From positions 620,001 to 684,000 of the forward strand of contig NZ_WSRW01000001.1 of assembly GCF_009770985.1 (NCBI RefSeq): a DNA stretch of 64,000 bases, written 5' to 3'. The stretch comes from Mucilaginibacter lacusdianchii (lineage in GTDB: Bacteria > Bacteroidota > Bacteroidia > Sphingobacteriales > Sphingobacteriaceae). Made by a program: the position numbers and the translations under genes. The notes under the pieces were generated by a model. It did not search any database. It saw nothing but the letters and a program-made list of their open reading frames with translations, and was not told the origin of the DNA. Below are positions 17,887 through 25,282 of this stretch, piece after piece. Within the stretch, counting starts at the first letter, position 1, and every line of letters starts with the position of its first letter.

Positions 17887-19161
17887 ATGAAAATCCTGCT
17901 CATCGGTTCAGGCGGACGCGAAAGTGCTTTTGCCTGGAAACTTTCACAAAGCCCCAAATGCGAACAACTGTTTATTGCACCAGGTAACGCCGGTACCGGG
18001 CAATACGGCACCAATGTTAACCTGAAGGTAACCGATTTTGAAGGCATTAAAGCTTTTGCACTAAGCAATGGCATTGATATGGTGATTGTGGGTCCTGAAG
18101 AACCTTTGGTAAAAGGTATTCATGATTTCTTTTTGAATGATGAGCAGTTGAAAAATATTCCGGTGATTGGCCCGCAGCAAGAAGCCGCCCAGCTGGAAGG
18201 CAGCAAAGATTTTTCAAAGCAGTTTATGCAGCGGCATAACATTCCTACTGCCGCATCGCGCACGTTTACCCGCGAAACTTTACAGGATGGTTTGAGCTAC
18301 TTAGCTACTGCTGGCTTGCCGGTGGTATTAAAAGCTGACGGCTTAGCAGCCGGAAAAGGCGTATTAATTTGCCTTAGCCTGCAAGAAGCTCAGCAAGAGT
18401 TGGTAGAAATGTTAACCGAAGCCAAATTTGGCGAAGCCAGTTCAAAAGTAGTAGTAGAGCAATTTTTACAAGGCATCGAACTATCTGTCTTTGTTCTAAC
18501 GGATGGCAACAGTTATAAAATACTGCCTGAAGCGAAAGATTATAAACGTATTGGTGAAGGCGACACTGGCCTAAATACAGGCGGCATGGGTTCCGTATCA
18601 CCCGTGCCATTTGCAGATGCCGCTTTTATGCAAAAGGTGGAGCAAACTATTGTAATTCCTACAGTCGAGGGCTTAAAACAAGAAAACATCCCTTATAAAG
18701 GATTTATTTTCATTGGCCTGATGAATTGCGGCGGCGAACCCTATGTTATTGAATATAACTGCCGCATGGGCGACCCGGAAACGGAAAGTGTTTTACCTCG
18801 TGTTGAATCTGACCTGGTAGATTTAATGCAAGGTGTAGCCGAAGGCAACCTACACGAAAAGGAGCTATCAATATCCAATAAGATTGCCGCTACTGTTGTA
18901 TGCGTAGCCGGCGGTTATCCCGGTGAGTACTTAAAAAATAAAGCCATCAGCGGACTGGAAAATGTTCGTGGCTCCATTGCCTTTCATGCCGGTACCGGCC
19001 AGCAAGGCGAGGATGTCATTACTACTGGCGGCAGAGTTTTGGCAATCACTTCATTACAGGATGATATGTTCACTGCGCTGCAACAAGCCACACTGGATGC
19101 CAGCCGCATTTATTATGATGGTAAGTATTTTAGAAAAGATATTGGGTTTGATTTGATATAA
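17887..19161 (+). CDS. purD: Phosphoribosylamine-glycine ligase (GARS)
   Basis: Second step of purine biosynthesis: ATP-dependent joining of glycine to phosphoribosylamine. The 424 residues show the N-terminal 'MKILLIGSGGRESAFAWKL' (Rossmann-like N domain), 'MVIVGPEEPLVKGIHDF', the ATP-grasp region 'LPVVLKADGLAAGKGVLI' (about residue 137) and 'YVIEYNCRMGDPETESVLPR' (Mg/ATP ligands), and 'TGGRVLAITS' near the end. Length is normal. The start is set by the -7 box five bases upstream and by the conserved N-terminus. Confidence 0.98.
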   Translation: MKILLIGSGGRESAFAWKLSQSPKCEQLFIAPGNAGTGQYGTNVNLKVTDFEGIKAFALSNGIDMVIVGPEEPLVKGIHDFFLNDEQLKNIPVIGPQQEAAQLEGSKDFSKQFMQRHNIPTAASRTFTRETLQDGLSYLATAGLPVVLKADGLAAGKGVLICLSLQEAQQELVEMLTEAKFGEASSKVVVEQFLQGIELSVFVLTDGNSYKILPEAKDYKRIGEGDTGLNTGGMGSVSPVPFADAAFMQKVEQTIVIPTVEGLKQENIPYKGFIFIGLMNCGGEPYVIEYNCRMGDPETESVLPRVESDLVDLMQGVAEGNLHEKELSISNKIAATVVCVAGGYPGEYLKNKAISGLENVRGSIAFHAGTGQQGEDVITTGGRVLAITSLQDDMFTALQQATLDASRIYYDGKYFRKDIGFDLI

Positions 19162-19678
19162 AGGTTATATCTTTTTATAGTTAATTCTAAGGATGCGCAG
19201 TACTTAGAAGTGGCTCTTCACAACTGGCTTAAGTTATACTACTATACTTGTTTGGTGCTTTTAGTTTAACGTAAGCCAGTGGTTATTTACATACTCCGTC
19301 TGCTCATTGCCGCAGGGGCTATTTCTTTTGTCATAGCCACAAAAGAAACAAAAAGGCCTAGCTCTCGCGATCCCCTGTCTACCCACAATCCCCACGTTGG
19401 CCCGGGCGCGATAGCGGGCCTTTACGCTTTTTGCTTTTATCATTCAACATAAAGCACTGACAGAACAACTACGAAAAAAGAATCGGCATTAGATTTTTGC
19501 GGTAGCTACTGCACTAGGTACAACGGCTGTCTTAAGTAGCAAAAATCCCTGGCCGAGAGGTTTCTTTTTGGTTACTTTTTCTTTTCCGGCAAAAGAAAAA
19601 GTAACATCCACAGGCTGTGGTATAAAAACATCCTTATCCTAACAAGGCACTATACCAAAATAAAGCACTGCCTAAAAA
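19162..19678. repeat. Gene-free stretch with several palindromes
   Basis: 517 bases without a credible gene. Visible elements: TTTCTTTTGT-N7-ACAAAAGAAA (19322-19348); a GGCCCG ... CGGGCC pair just after 19390; GATTTTTGC ... GCAAAAATC (19492-19548); and a 15-bp perfect stem GTTACTTTTTCTTTT / AAAAGAAAAAGTAAC with loop CCGGC (19571-19605). An 11-base direct repeat ATAAAGCACTG occurs at 19449-19459 and 19660-19670. A 60-codon minus-strand frame here (19261-19443) is basic and unstructured; I do not call it. Looks like one or more non-coding repeat elements placed after purD. Confidence 0.65.
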
Positions 19679-20845
19679 CTACTCAGCCTTAACCTTTTTA
19701 TCCCCCTTCATCAAAACTTCAATCAGCTTACCTTCCAAATCGCCGCCACGCAAATCGCGGGCTATAATTTTGCCGGTAGGGTCAATTAAAAAGTTTTGCG
19801 GGATAGAGCGAATGTTATATAAAACGGCCACATCGTTGTTCCAGAACTTCAGGTCTGATACTTGTGTCCAGGTCAAGCCATCAGCTTTGATGGCGTTAAG
19901 CCAGTCGGCTTTTCCTGTCGGACGATCAAGCGATACGCCTAGCACAGTAAAGTTATTGTCTTTATACTTGTTATACACCCGCACCACATTGGGGTTTTCT
20001 TGACGGCATGGGCCGCACCATGAAGCCCAAAAATCGAGCAGGACATATTTACCACGCAACGATGAAAGCTTTACGGGATTGCCGTTCACATCATTTTGTG
20101 TAAAATCGGGCGCCATTGCACCAATACCGGTAGACTGCAGTTTGTCGATATTTGATTTTAATTGTTTGCCTACTTCAGAATCTCTTAATGAGGGTGATAG
20201 TCCGGCGTATAATGAGGCCAGCGTAACCGGATTAGCGGTAGGGCGGCTGATATCATTCAGCGCCATTAAGCTTAAATAACTGTTGGGATGAGTACTGATA
20301 AAGTTTTGAATAGCCTTTTCGCGCTCTACCTGCAGGGCTTTAAACTTATCCTGCATAGTATTTTGAAACACGGGAGAACGTTGCTCTTCGGGCGAAGCTT
20401 TTTGCACCTCTCTATATAATTGCGTAGCTCTGGTATTAATGCTGTTCAACGCAACTGCAATGACCTGATTATCCTCATTCAAAGCAGAGCCGGAAATAGT
20501 GGCGTGCGATAGCGAATCAGAACCGGAAATGTAGATGTTTCCCTTTTCCAGATACAAGTTTAAAATATCATCTTTTTCATTTAAACCTGTAGCACCTTTG
20601 TCGCTATGGTCAATAGCCAAAGCAGCCATTACAGGTGCCGGAACGGTGCCGGCAAACTGGAATTTACCGTCTATCAAGGTAGTAGAGTCAAGCACATTAT
20701 CGCTACCCAGTTTATATAAAAGATACGCTTTGACAGGTTTAGTTACTTTGGCAAGTTTACCATTTACAATAAAGCTACCCGCTACCTGTGCCGAAGCAGT
20801 TATGGGCAGAGCACTTACTAAAAGGACAAATATTTTTTTAAGCAT
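19679..20845 (-). CDS. DUF4369 / TlpA-like thiol-disulfide oxidoreductase
   Basis: A 388-residue exported protein: signal peptide (residues 1-19, 'ITASAQ'), an N-terminal DUF4369-type beta domain ('SFIVNGKLAKVTKPVKAYLLY ...', about 22-130), a helical middle, and a C-terminal AhpC/TSA-redoxin domain from about residue 240 ('GAMAPDFTQNDVNG'). The active site is 'FWASWCGPCRQENP' with the CGPC pair at about 277-280 and the cis-Pro region 'SIPQNFLIDPTGKI'. This architecture is very common in Bacteroidota periplasm and probably acts in reduction of disulfides or haem-protein maturation; the exact partner is unknown. Confidence 0.9.
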   Translation of the reverse strand: MLKKIFVLLVSALPITASAQVAGSFIVNGKLAKVTKPVKAYLLYKLGSDNVLDSTTLIDGKFQFAGTVPAPVMAALAIDHSDKGATGLNEKDDILNLYLEKGNIYISGSDSLSHATISGSALNEDNQVIAVALNSINTRATQLYREVQKASPEEQRSPVFQNTMQDKFKALQVEREKAIQNFISTHPNSYLSLMALNDISRPTANPVTLASLYAGLSPSLRDSEVGKQLKSNIDKLQSTGIGAMAPDFTQNDVNGNPVKLSSLRGKYVLLDFWASWCGPCRQENPNVVRVYNKYKDNNFTVLGVSLDRPTGKADWLNAIKADGLTWTQVSDLKFWNNDVAVLYNIRSIPQNFLIDPTGKIIARDLRGGDLEGKLIEVLMKGDKKVKAE

Positions 20846-20930
20846 TATTTCCGTACGAATAAATACACTAACGTGGTAAGTACCATTTAAGTATTTGATA
20901 GTTAATGTTAAGAAGTATACATTATTGGTG

Positions 20931-22121
20931 TTATGCTAGTTTTTGATAAGTACGCCACCATAAATCGGGCATTTCGCCGGATACGGCAAGCGTATAATCA
21001 TCATAACGGCAGGGTACCAGGTGATAACGCTCGTTCATAGACCCTGCGGTTGGGTAAGGCACCTGCATCCACCAGCGGTCAGATTTTTTGCTTTTCACAA
21101 ATACCATTTCATGATCATCATGTGTAAGCGTGGTTTTATAAACCAAGTATTGCGATTTTGGATGCAGCGGAAAATCCTGTTTTCGGTTATAAAAACCGTC
21201 GATAAAATACCAAATCATTTCGGCCAGTAAAGTGGCGGTCTGTCCGTTAGTGTCATACGCCGGATTAAATTCATAAAAACCGATCGAGGTCAGTTTATCA
21301 TTAAAACCGGCATATCGGCACATCTGGCAGGCTTCTTCACCATAGAACCCGTTAGGTGTAGCATTGGCGTTGGCTGCTGCGTCTGATGAACGGATAGCAC
21401 CGATATCAAAGCTGATCATGTTGGCATTACGTATGATAGGCTCTGTTACACCCATATGGCCGGTTAGTTCGCCCAGGCGGTGCACGTCAAAAAACAAATT
21501 GTTCATCACCCGCAAACTTTCCTGGCTTACAAAATAAGTTTGATACCCCAGATTGCTAAAATTGAACAGGTAGTTGGGCTCGTGCAAAAATATTTTATTG
21601 AGGTAAGATAGTGAGGTTGTAGAATCATTTTCCTCCATTTCGGCGCTTTCGTCCAGGTCAAAGTGCGAGTCGATCACCACCATATCTACCTTTTGCTCGG
21701 TATCTTCATAAGCCAGATATTGCGGGTAAGTCAAATCCTGACCACCGCCTAGAATCACAGCTACAATATCTTTCTTTACAAACTCGGCCAGTACAGTTTT
21801 CAATGCAAAGTAGGTATCATTCACCGTTGCCCCTTGCTTAATGTTGCCCAGGTCAAAGATGTTGGGTGTACGGTAATCACCTTGATACAAACGATATAAC
21901 TTTTCACGAATGTAATCAGGCCCCAATGCACAGCCTTGGTTACCTACCGCATTACGATCATCCTGCACACCAAAAATCACCAAATCGGGTTTTTGCTCAT
22001 CCAAATCAGGAAAATTACCGGTATTAACCTGCACCAAGCTACCCAAGTGGTTGGGGTTATACCCTTCACCGGGTGCCAGTTTTCCTAAATCAACCGGGGT
22101 AAAGAAATCCGCTAACGACAT
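20931..22121 (-). CDS. Arginase/formimidoylglutamase-fold protein with altered metal site
   Basis: A 396-residue protein of the ureohydrolase (arginase/agmatinase/HutG) superfamily. The usual order of metal motifs can be followed: 'AVILGGGQDL' (residues about 121-130, normally GG-D-H), 'VVIDSHFDLDE' (DAHxD-like, 151-155) and 'MISFDIGAIRSSDA' (normally SxDxDxxDP, 237-247). Two ligands are missing: Gln128 replaces the first His and Gly241 replaces an Asp; Asp151, His153, Asp155 and Asp239 remain. About 150 further residues follow after the core. Bacteroidota proteins of this kind are usually labelled formimidoylglutamase, but no other his-degradation gene is nearby, so the substrate is open. 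Confidence 0.75.
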   Translation of the reverse strand: MSLADFFTPVDLGKLAPGEGYNPNHLGSLVQVNTGNFPDLDEQKPDLVIFGVQDDRNAVGNQGCALGPDYIREKLYRLYQGDYRTPNIFDLGNIKQGATVNDTYFALKTVLAEFVKKDIVAVILGGGQDLTYPQYLAYEDTEQKVDMVVIDSHFDLDESAEMEENDSTTSLSYLNKIFLHEPNYLFNFSNLGYQTYFVSQESLRVMNNLFFDVHRLGELTGHMGVTEPIIRNANMISFDIGAIRSSDAAANANATPNGFYGEEACQMCRYAGFNDKLTSIGFYEFNPAYDTNGQTATLLAEMIWYFIDGFYNRKQDFPLHPKSQYLVYKTTLTHDDHEMVFVKSKKSDRWWMQVPYPTAGSMNERYHLVPCRYDDYTLAVSGEMPDLWWRTYQKLA

Positions 22122-22193
22122 ATCCGTATTCTACAAAAGTTCAAATATCCATTATTTTAAATTAAATTGCGCTGTTTTTATCAAACTCACTAC

Positions 22194-23162
22194 ATGATTC
22201 TGGTTACGGGTGCAACAGGTTTTTTAGGCGCTATACTGGCTAAGCAGTTGGTGCAGCAAAACAACCGCATCCGCTGTACCAAACGCAGCACATCAGTAAT
22301 TCCCGGCTTTTTAACCCCTTACCAACACCTGATTGAGTGGGTAGAAGCCGATATATTAGACATTTTTGCACTGGAAGACGCTTTTGCCGGCGTTACACAG
22401 GTTTACCATTGCGCCGCTTGGGTATCCTTTAAGGAGGCCGATAAAGAGCCCATGATCAGCACCAACATTACTGGCACAGCCAATGTGGTAGAGATGTGTT
22501 TACAATACAACGCCCGGCTAGTGCACGTTAGCTCCATTGCCGCTATCGGTCAGGCAAAACCCGGCGAATTGATTACTGAAAAACATCACCTGGAAGAAAC
22601 GCCTGCCAATAATGGCTATTCTATATCTAAATTAGAAAGTGAAATGGAAGTTTGGCGCGGCATTGCCGAAGGGCTGGACGCTGTTATTGTGAACCCATCT
22701 GTAATTATTGGTCCAACAGCGGGAACGGACGGCAGCGGCCAAATATTTGAAACGGTACGCAAAGGGCTTAAATTTTACACGCGTGGCAGCTGCGGATTGG
22801 TAGATGTAGAAGATGTAGCCCGTTGCATGATTACCCTGATGAATAGTAAACTCACCAACCAACGCTACATCATCAATGCCGAAAACTGGTACTTTAAAGA
22901 TTTAATGACTACCATAGCTCAATATTTTGGTATTAAACCACCAACTACAGAAGCCAAACCCTGGATGCTTGATATTGCCTGGCGCGCTTCATCAGCTTGG
23001 GCTGGTATTACCGGTAAAAATCCTTCATTAGATAAGATGGCCGCTCAATCAGCCAGTGTTGTACAGAATTATGATAATGCTAAAATTAAAAAGGCTATTG
23101 GTATTAAATTTAAGCCGATAGAGAAAAGCATTGCAGAGATCTGTGAAGCGTTAAAGCAATAA
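22194..23162 (+). CDS. NAD(P)-dependent epimerase/dehydratase (extended SDR)
   Basis: A 322-residue extended short-chain dehydrogenase. I start at the ATG at 22194 (MILVTGATGFLGA), which puts the TGxTGFxG nucleotide-binding motif at the N-terminus as in the family; a longer frame starts at 22167. Further signs: 'YHCAAWVSFKEAD', 'LVHVSSIAAIGQ' (catalytic Ser) and 'NGYSISKLESEMEVWR' with the YxxxK pair. It is similar to dihydroflavonol-reductase-like/NAD-dependent epimerases found in many Bacteroidota. Substrate unknown. Divergent from the arginase-like gene. Confidence 0.88.
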   Translation: MILVTGATGFLGAILAKQLVQQNNRIRCTKRSTSVIPGFLTPYQHLIEWVEADILDIFALEDAFAGVTQVYHCAAWVSFKEADKEPMISTNITGTANVVEMCLQYNARLVHVSSIAAIGQAKPGELITEKHHLEETPANNGYSISKLESEMEVWRGIAEGLDAVIVNPSVIIGPTAGTDGSGQIFETVRKGLKFYTRGSCGLVDVEDVARCMITLMNSKLTNQRYIINAENWYFKDLMTTIAQYFGIKPPTTEAKPWMLDIAWRASSAWAGITGKNPSLDKMAAQSASVVQNYDNAKIKKAIGIKFKPIEKSIAEICEALKQ

Positions 23163-23223
23163 TAAATTACTTGGAACTACGCTTTGACTACCTTGCTTAT
23201 TTCTCCGCATTTCAACTATTTAT

Positions 23224-23279
23224 TAATTCAACCACTTAACTAATCAACTACTCACCTACCCACCAATCAACCAAAATCC
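23224..23279 (+). repeat. Octad tract (AACYANTC), copy A, ahead of the serB-fusion promoter
   Basis: Seven consecutive 8-base units: TAATTCAA, CCACTTAA, CTAATCAA, CTACTCAC, CTACCCAC, CAATCAAC, CAAAATCC. The tract is C/A-rich on the plus strand and ends exactly at the TATATTTG box (23280-23287). Confidence 0.65.
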
Positions 23280-23287
23280 TATATTTG
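23280..23287 (+). promoter_or_regulatory. Promoter -7 box of the SerB-SerA-ACT gene (TATATTTG)
   Basis: Matches TANNTTTG; seven bases before the ATG at 23295. Confidence 0.6.
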
Positions 23288-23294
23288 CTCAACC

Positions 23295-24587
23295 ATGGGG
23301 CAGTATTATATTATCGACTTTGACAGCACTTTTACCCAGGTAGAAGCGCTTGATGAACTGGCACGTATATCGTTAAAAGATCATCCCGACCGGGAAAAGA
23401 TTTATAAACAGATTGAAGATTTCACCAACGCCTCTATGGAAGGTCGGTTATCTTTTGCTGATAGCTTGGAAGGCCGGGTTAAATTACTGCAAGCCAACCG
23501 CGAGCATTTGCACCTGCTGGTTAAGCACCTTCGCAAAAAAGTATCACCATCATTTTTACGTAACAGCGTATTTTTTAAAGAACATGCCGATGATGTACTG
23601 ATCGTATCGGGCGGCTTTAAAGAGTTTATCACCCCTGTTGTTACCGAATACTATATCAACAAAGAGAATATCTATGCCAACACCTTTAAGTTTGATGAGG
23701 AAGGCAATATTATTGGTTACGACCGTGATAATCCCCTATCGCAAGAGGGCGGCAAGGTTAAGTTGCTAAAAGAACTAAACCTGCAAGGCGATATTTATGG
23801 CATCGGCGATGGCTATTCTGATTTTCAGTTAAAAGAATCGGGAATGATAAAAAAGTTCTTTGCTTTTACGGAGAATATTGAACGTAAATCGGTAGTAGAA
23901 AAAGCCGATTATGTAACACCCAGCCTGGATGAGTTTTTGTACATTAACCGGTTACCACGCGCTATCTCTTACCCTAAAAACCGTATTAAGTGTTTAGTAG
24001 TTGGTGATGTAGAGGATGAAGCACTTGCCCAGATGCGCAAGGAAGGCTATAACATCAGACACCAGGATTCTATCCAGGAAAAATATTTACAAGAAGCGGG
24101 CATATTGTTTTGCGATGAAGCCAATCAACCCACACCCGAACAATTGCAAAATGCCGGTAAATTAAAGGTGATTGGCTGCTTTGGTAAGATGAACAACCGC
24201 AAAGCCCTGGAAGTGGCTTGCGACAACGGCATCATTATTTTTGACGACCCGAAGCATAACCCACGCAATGCCGATTTTATTTCGAAAAGGGTAATTGCCT
24301 TTATGAACGAGGGTAAAACGCACATGAGCAGCAATTTTCCGGATTTGCAGCCGCCGCGTATCAATAACGCTCACCGTTTAATTCATATCCACAAAAACGT
24401 GCCCGGTATACTGGCGCAGATAAATGACGTATTTGCACGCCACAAAATCAATATCGTAGGTGAGTTTCTGGTAACTAACAACCAGATCGGCTATGTTATA
24501 ACCGACGTTAACGCTGGTTATGACGAGCAGGTATTAAACGAATTAAAGGCAATCGACTTTACTATCAAGTTCAGATTACTTTATTAA
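23295..24587 (+). CDS. Phosphoserine phosphatase fused to a SerA remnant and ACT domain
   Basis: A 430-residue three-part protein. Residues 1-215 are an HAD-IB phosphatase of the SerB type: 'IIDFDST' (nucleophile Asp8, Asp10), 'VLIVSGGFKEF' (Ser105), Lys154 region and 'YGIGDGYSDFQL' (metal Asp). Residues about 230-340 match the first half of D-3-phosphoglycerate dehydrogenase: 'IKCLVVGDVEDEALAQM', 'LKVIGCFGKMNNRKALEVA', 'NGIIIFDDPKHNPRNADFIS' correspond to the substrate-binding lobe of SerA. The Rossmann NAD-binding domain is absent. From 347 on ('SNFPDLQPP', 'RLIHIHKNVPGILAQIND', ending 'IKFRLLY') it is the SerA C-terminal ACT domain. Likely a serine-regulated phosphatase of serine synthesis; the dehydrogenase activity must be absent. 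The function of the SerA half-domain is unknown. Confidence 0.88.
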   Translation: MGQYYIIDFDSTFTQVEALDELARISLKDHPDREKIYKQIEDFTNASMEGRLSFADSLEGRVKLLQANREHLHLLVKHLRKKVSPSFLRNSVFFKEHADDVLIVSGGFKEFITPVVTEYYINKENIYANTFKFDEEGNIIGYDRDNPLSQEGGKVKLLKELNLQGDIYGIGDGYSDFQLKESGMIKKFFAFTENIERKSVVEKADYVTPSLDEFLYINRLPRAISYPKNRIKCLVVGDVEDEALAQMRKEGYNIRHQDSIQEKYLQEAGILFCDEANQPTPEQLQNAGKLKVIGCFGKMNNRKALEVACDNGIIIFDDPKHNPRNADFISKRVIAFMNEGKTHMSSNFPDLQPPRINNAHRLIHIHKNVPGILAQINDVFARHKINIVGEFLVTNNQIGYVITDVNAGYDEQVLNELKAIDFTIKFRLLY

Positions 24588-24592
24588 TATTG

Positions 24593-24627
24593 ATTGGGTG
24601 ATTAACTTATTTGACTAATCACCCAAT
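24593..24627. terminator. Bidirectional hairpin between convergent genes
   Basis: 12-bp perfect stem ATTGGGTGATTA / TAATCACCCAAT with an 11-base loop, between the serB-fusion stop and the convergent uspA-type stop (24631). T-runs are weak on both sides. Confidence 0.55.
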
Positions 24628-24630
24628 TAA

Positions 24631-25110
24631 CTATTTCTCTTCTGCCATTGGCACTACCAATACCGGCACAACCGATTCGCGGATAACGCGCTCGGCTACG
24701 CTGCCCATCAGCAAGCGGTCTAAACCGCTACGGCGATGGGTACCGATAACAATCAAATCGGCCTCAAAATGGCCGGCACAGGTCAATATACCATCGGCGG
24801 TGGTACCAAAATCAGTAAACTTGGTAACCTCAAGATCGGATGCATATCTTTGCACAATATTATTCATTATAGTATCAGCAGCATCGTTCTGCGCATTCAT
24901 TACGTCTACATTTACCATATCGGCCGTGCCCTCAAAAGGTAAACCAAAAGTACTGTCGTTCATGGGTGAACTGGTAGCCGGCATGGGCTCAACAATACTC
25001 ACTACACCTACTGTAGCATCAAATTTGCGAGCCAGTTCAAAGCCAAATGCTGCTGCATTTTCTGAATACTTACTATTATCTATGCCGATTAATATTCTTG
25101 AAGGTATCAT
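24631..25110 (-). CDS. Universal stress protein UspA family
   Basis: A 159-residue single-domain Usp. It opens with 'RILIGIDNSKYSENAAAFGFELA' and carries the ATP-binding pattern G-x2-R-x-G-x8-G-S in 'GTHRRSGLDRLLMGSVAERVIRES', closing with 'VPVLVVP'. Binds ATP in the family's typical form; the stress it responds to cannot be read from sequence. An equally long frame on the other strand (24611-25114) is its antisense shadow. The octad tract at 25170-25201 lies in its upstream region. Confidence 0.92.
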   Translation of the reverse strand: MIPSRILIGIDNSKYSENAAAFGFELARKFDATVGVVSIVEPMPATSSPMNDSTFGLPFEGTADMVNVDVMNAQNDAADTIMNNIVQRYASDLEVTKFTDFGTTADGILTCAGHFEADLIVIGTHRRSGLDRLLMGSVAERVIRESVVPVLVVPMAEEK

Positions 25111-25169
25111 CTAATTTCAGGTTTGATGTTGTATGATAATAACAGATGAACTTCAATTTGTTTTGCGTT

Positions 25170-25201
25170 GGTTGTTTGGTTGATTGGTTGATTGGTTGAT
25201 T
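25170..25201 (-). repeat. Octad tract, copy B (AATCAACC repeated)
   Basis: On the minus strand three exact AATCAACC units followed by AAACAACC; the most regular of the four octad tracts. It is about 60 bases upstream of the Usp start. Confidence 0.75.
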
Positions 25202-25250
25202 TAACTAATTTGCATCCTGTCACAGTTGTTTTATCTTTTCAAACTTTATC

Positions 25251-25282
25251 AACTGCTTAACAACTCAACTACTTAACCATTC
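25251..25282 (+). repeat. Octad tract, copy C
   Basis: Four 8-base units AACTGCTT, AACAACTC, AACTACTT, AACCATTC, touching the stop codon of the CLC gene at 25281. Confidence 0.55.

Noticed and set aside
19261..19443. 60-codon minus-strand frame after purD.
   Set aside because: Basic, Cys/Arg/Phe-rich translation of palindromic repeat sequence with no start signals.
24611..25114. Open frame of 167 codons on the plus strand opposite the universal stress protein.
   Set aside because: The minus-strand frame shows all Usp motifs; the plus-strand one is Ser/Thr/Ile-rich antisense without family features.
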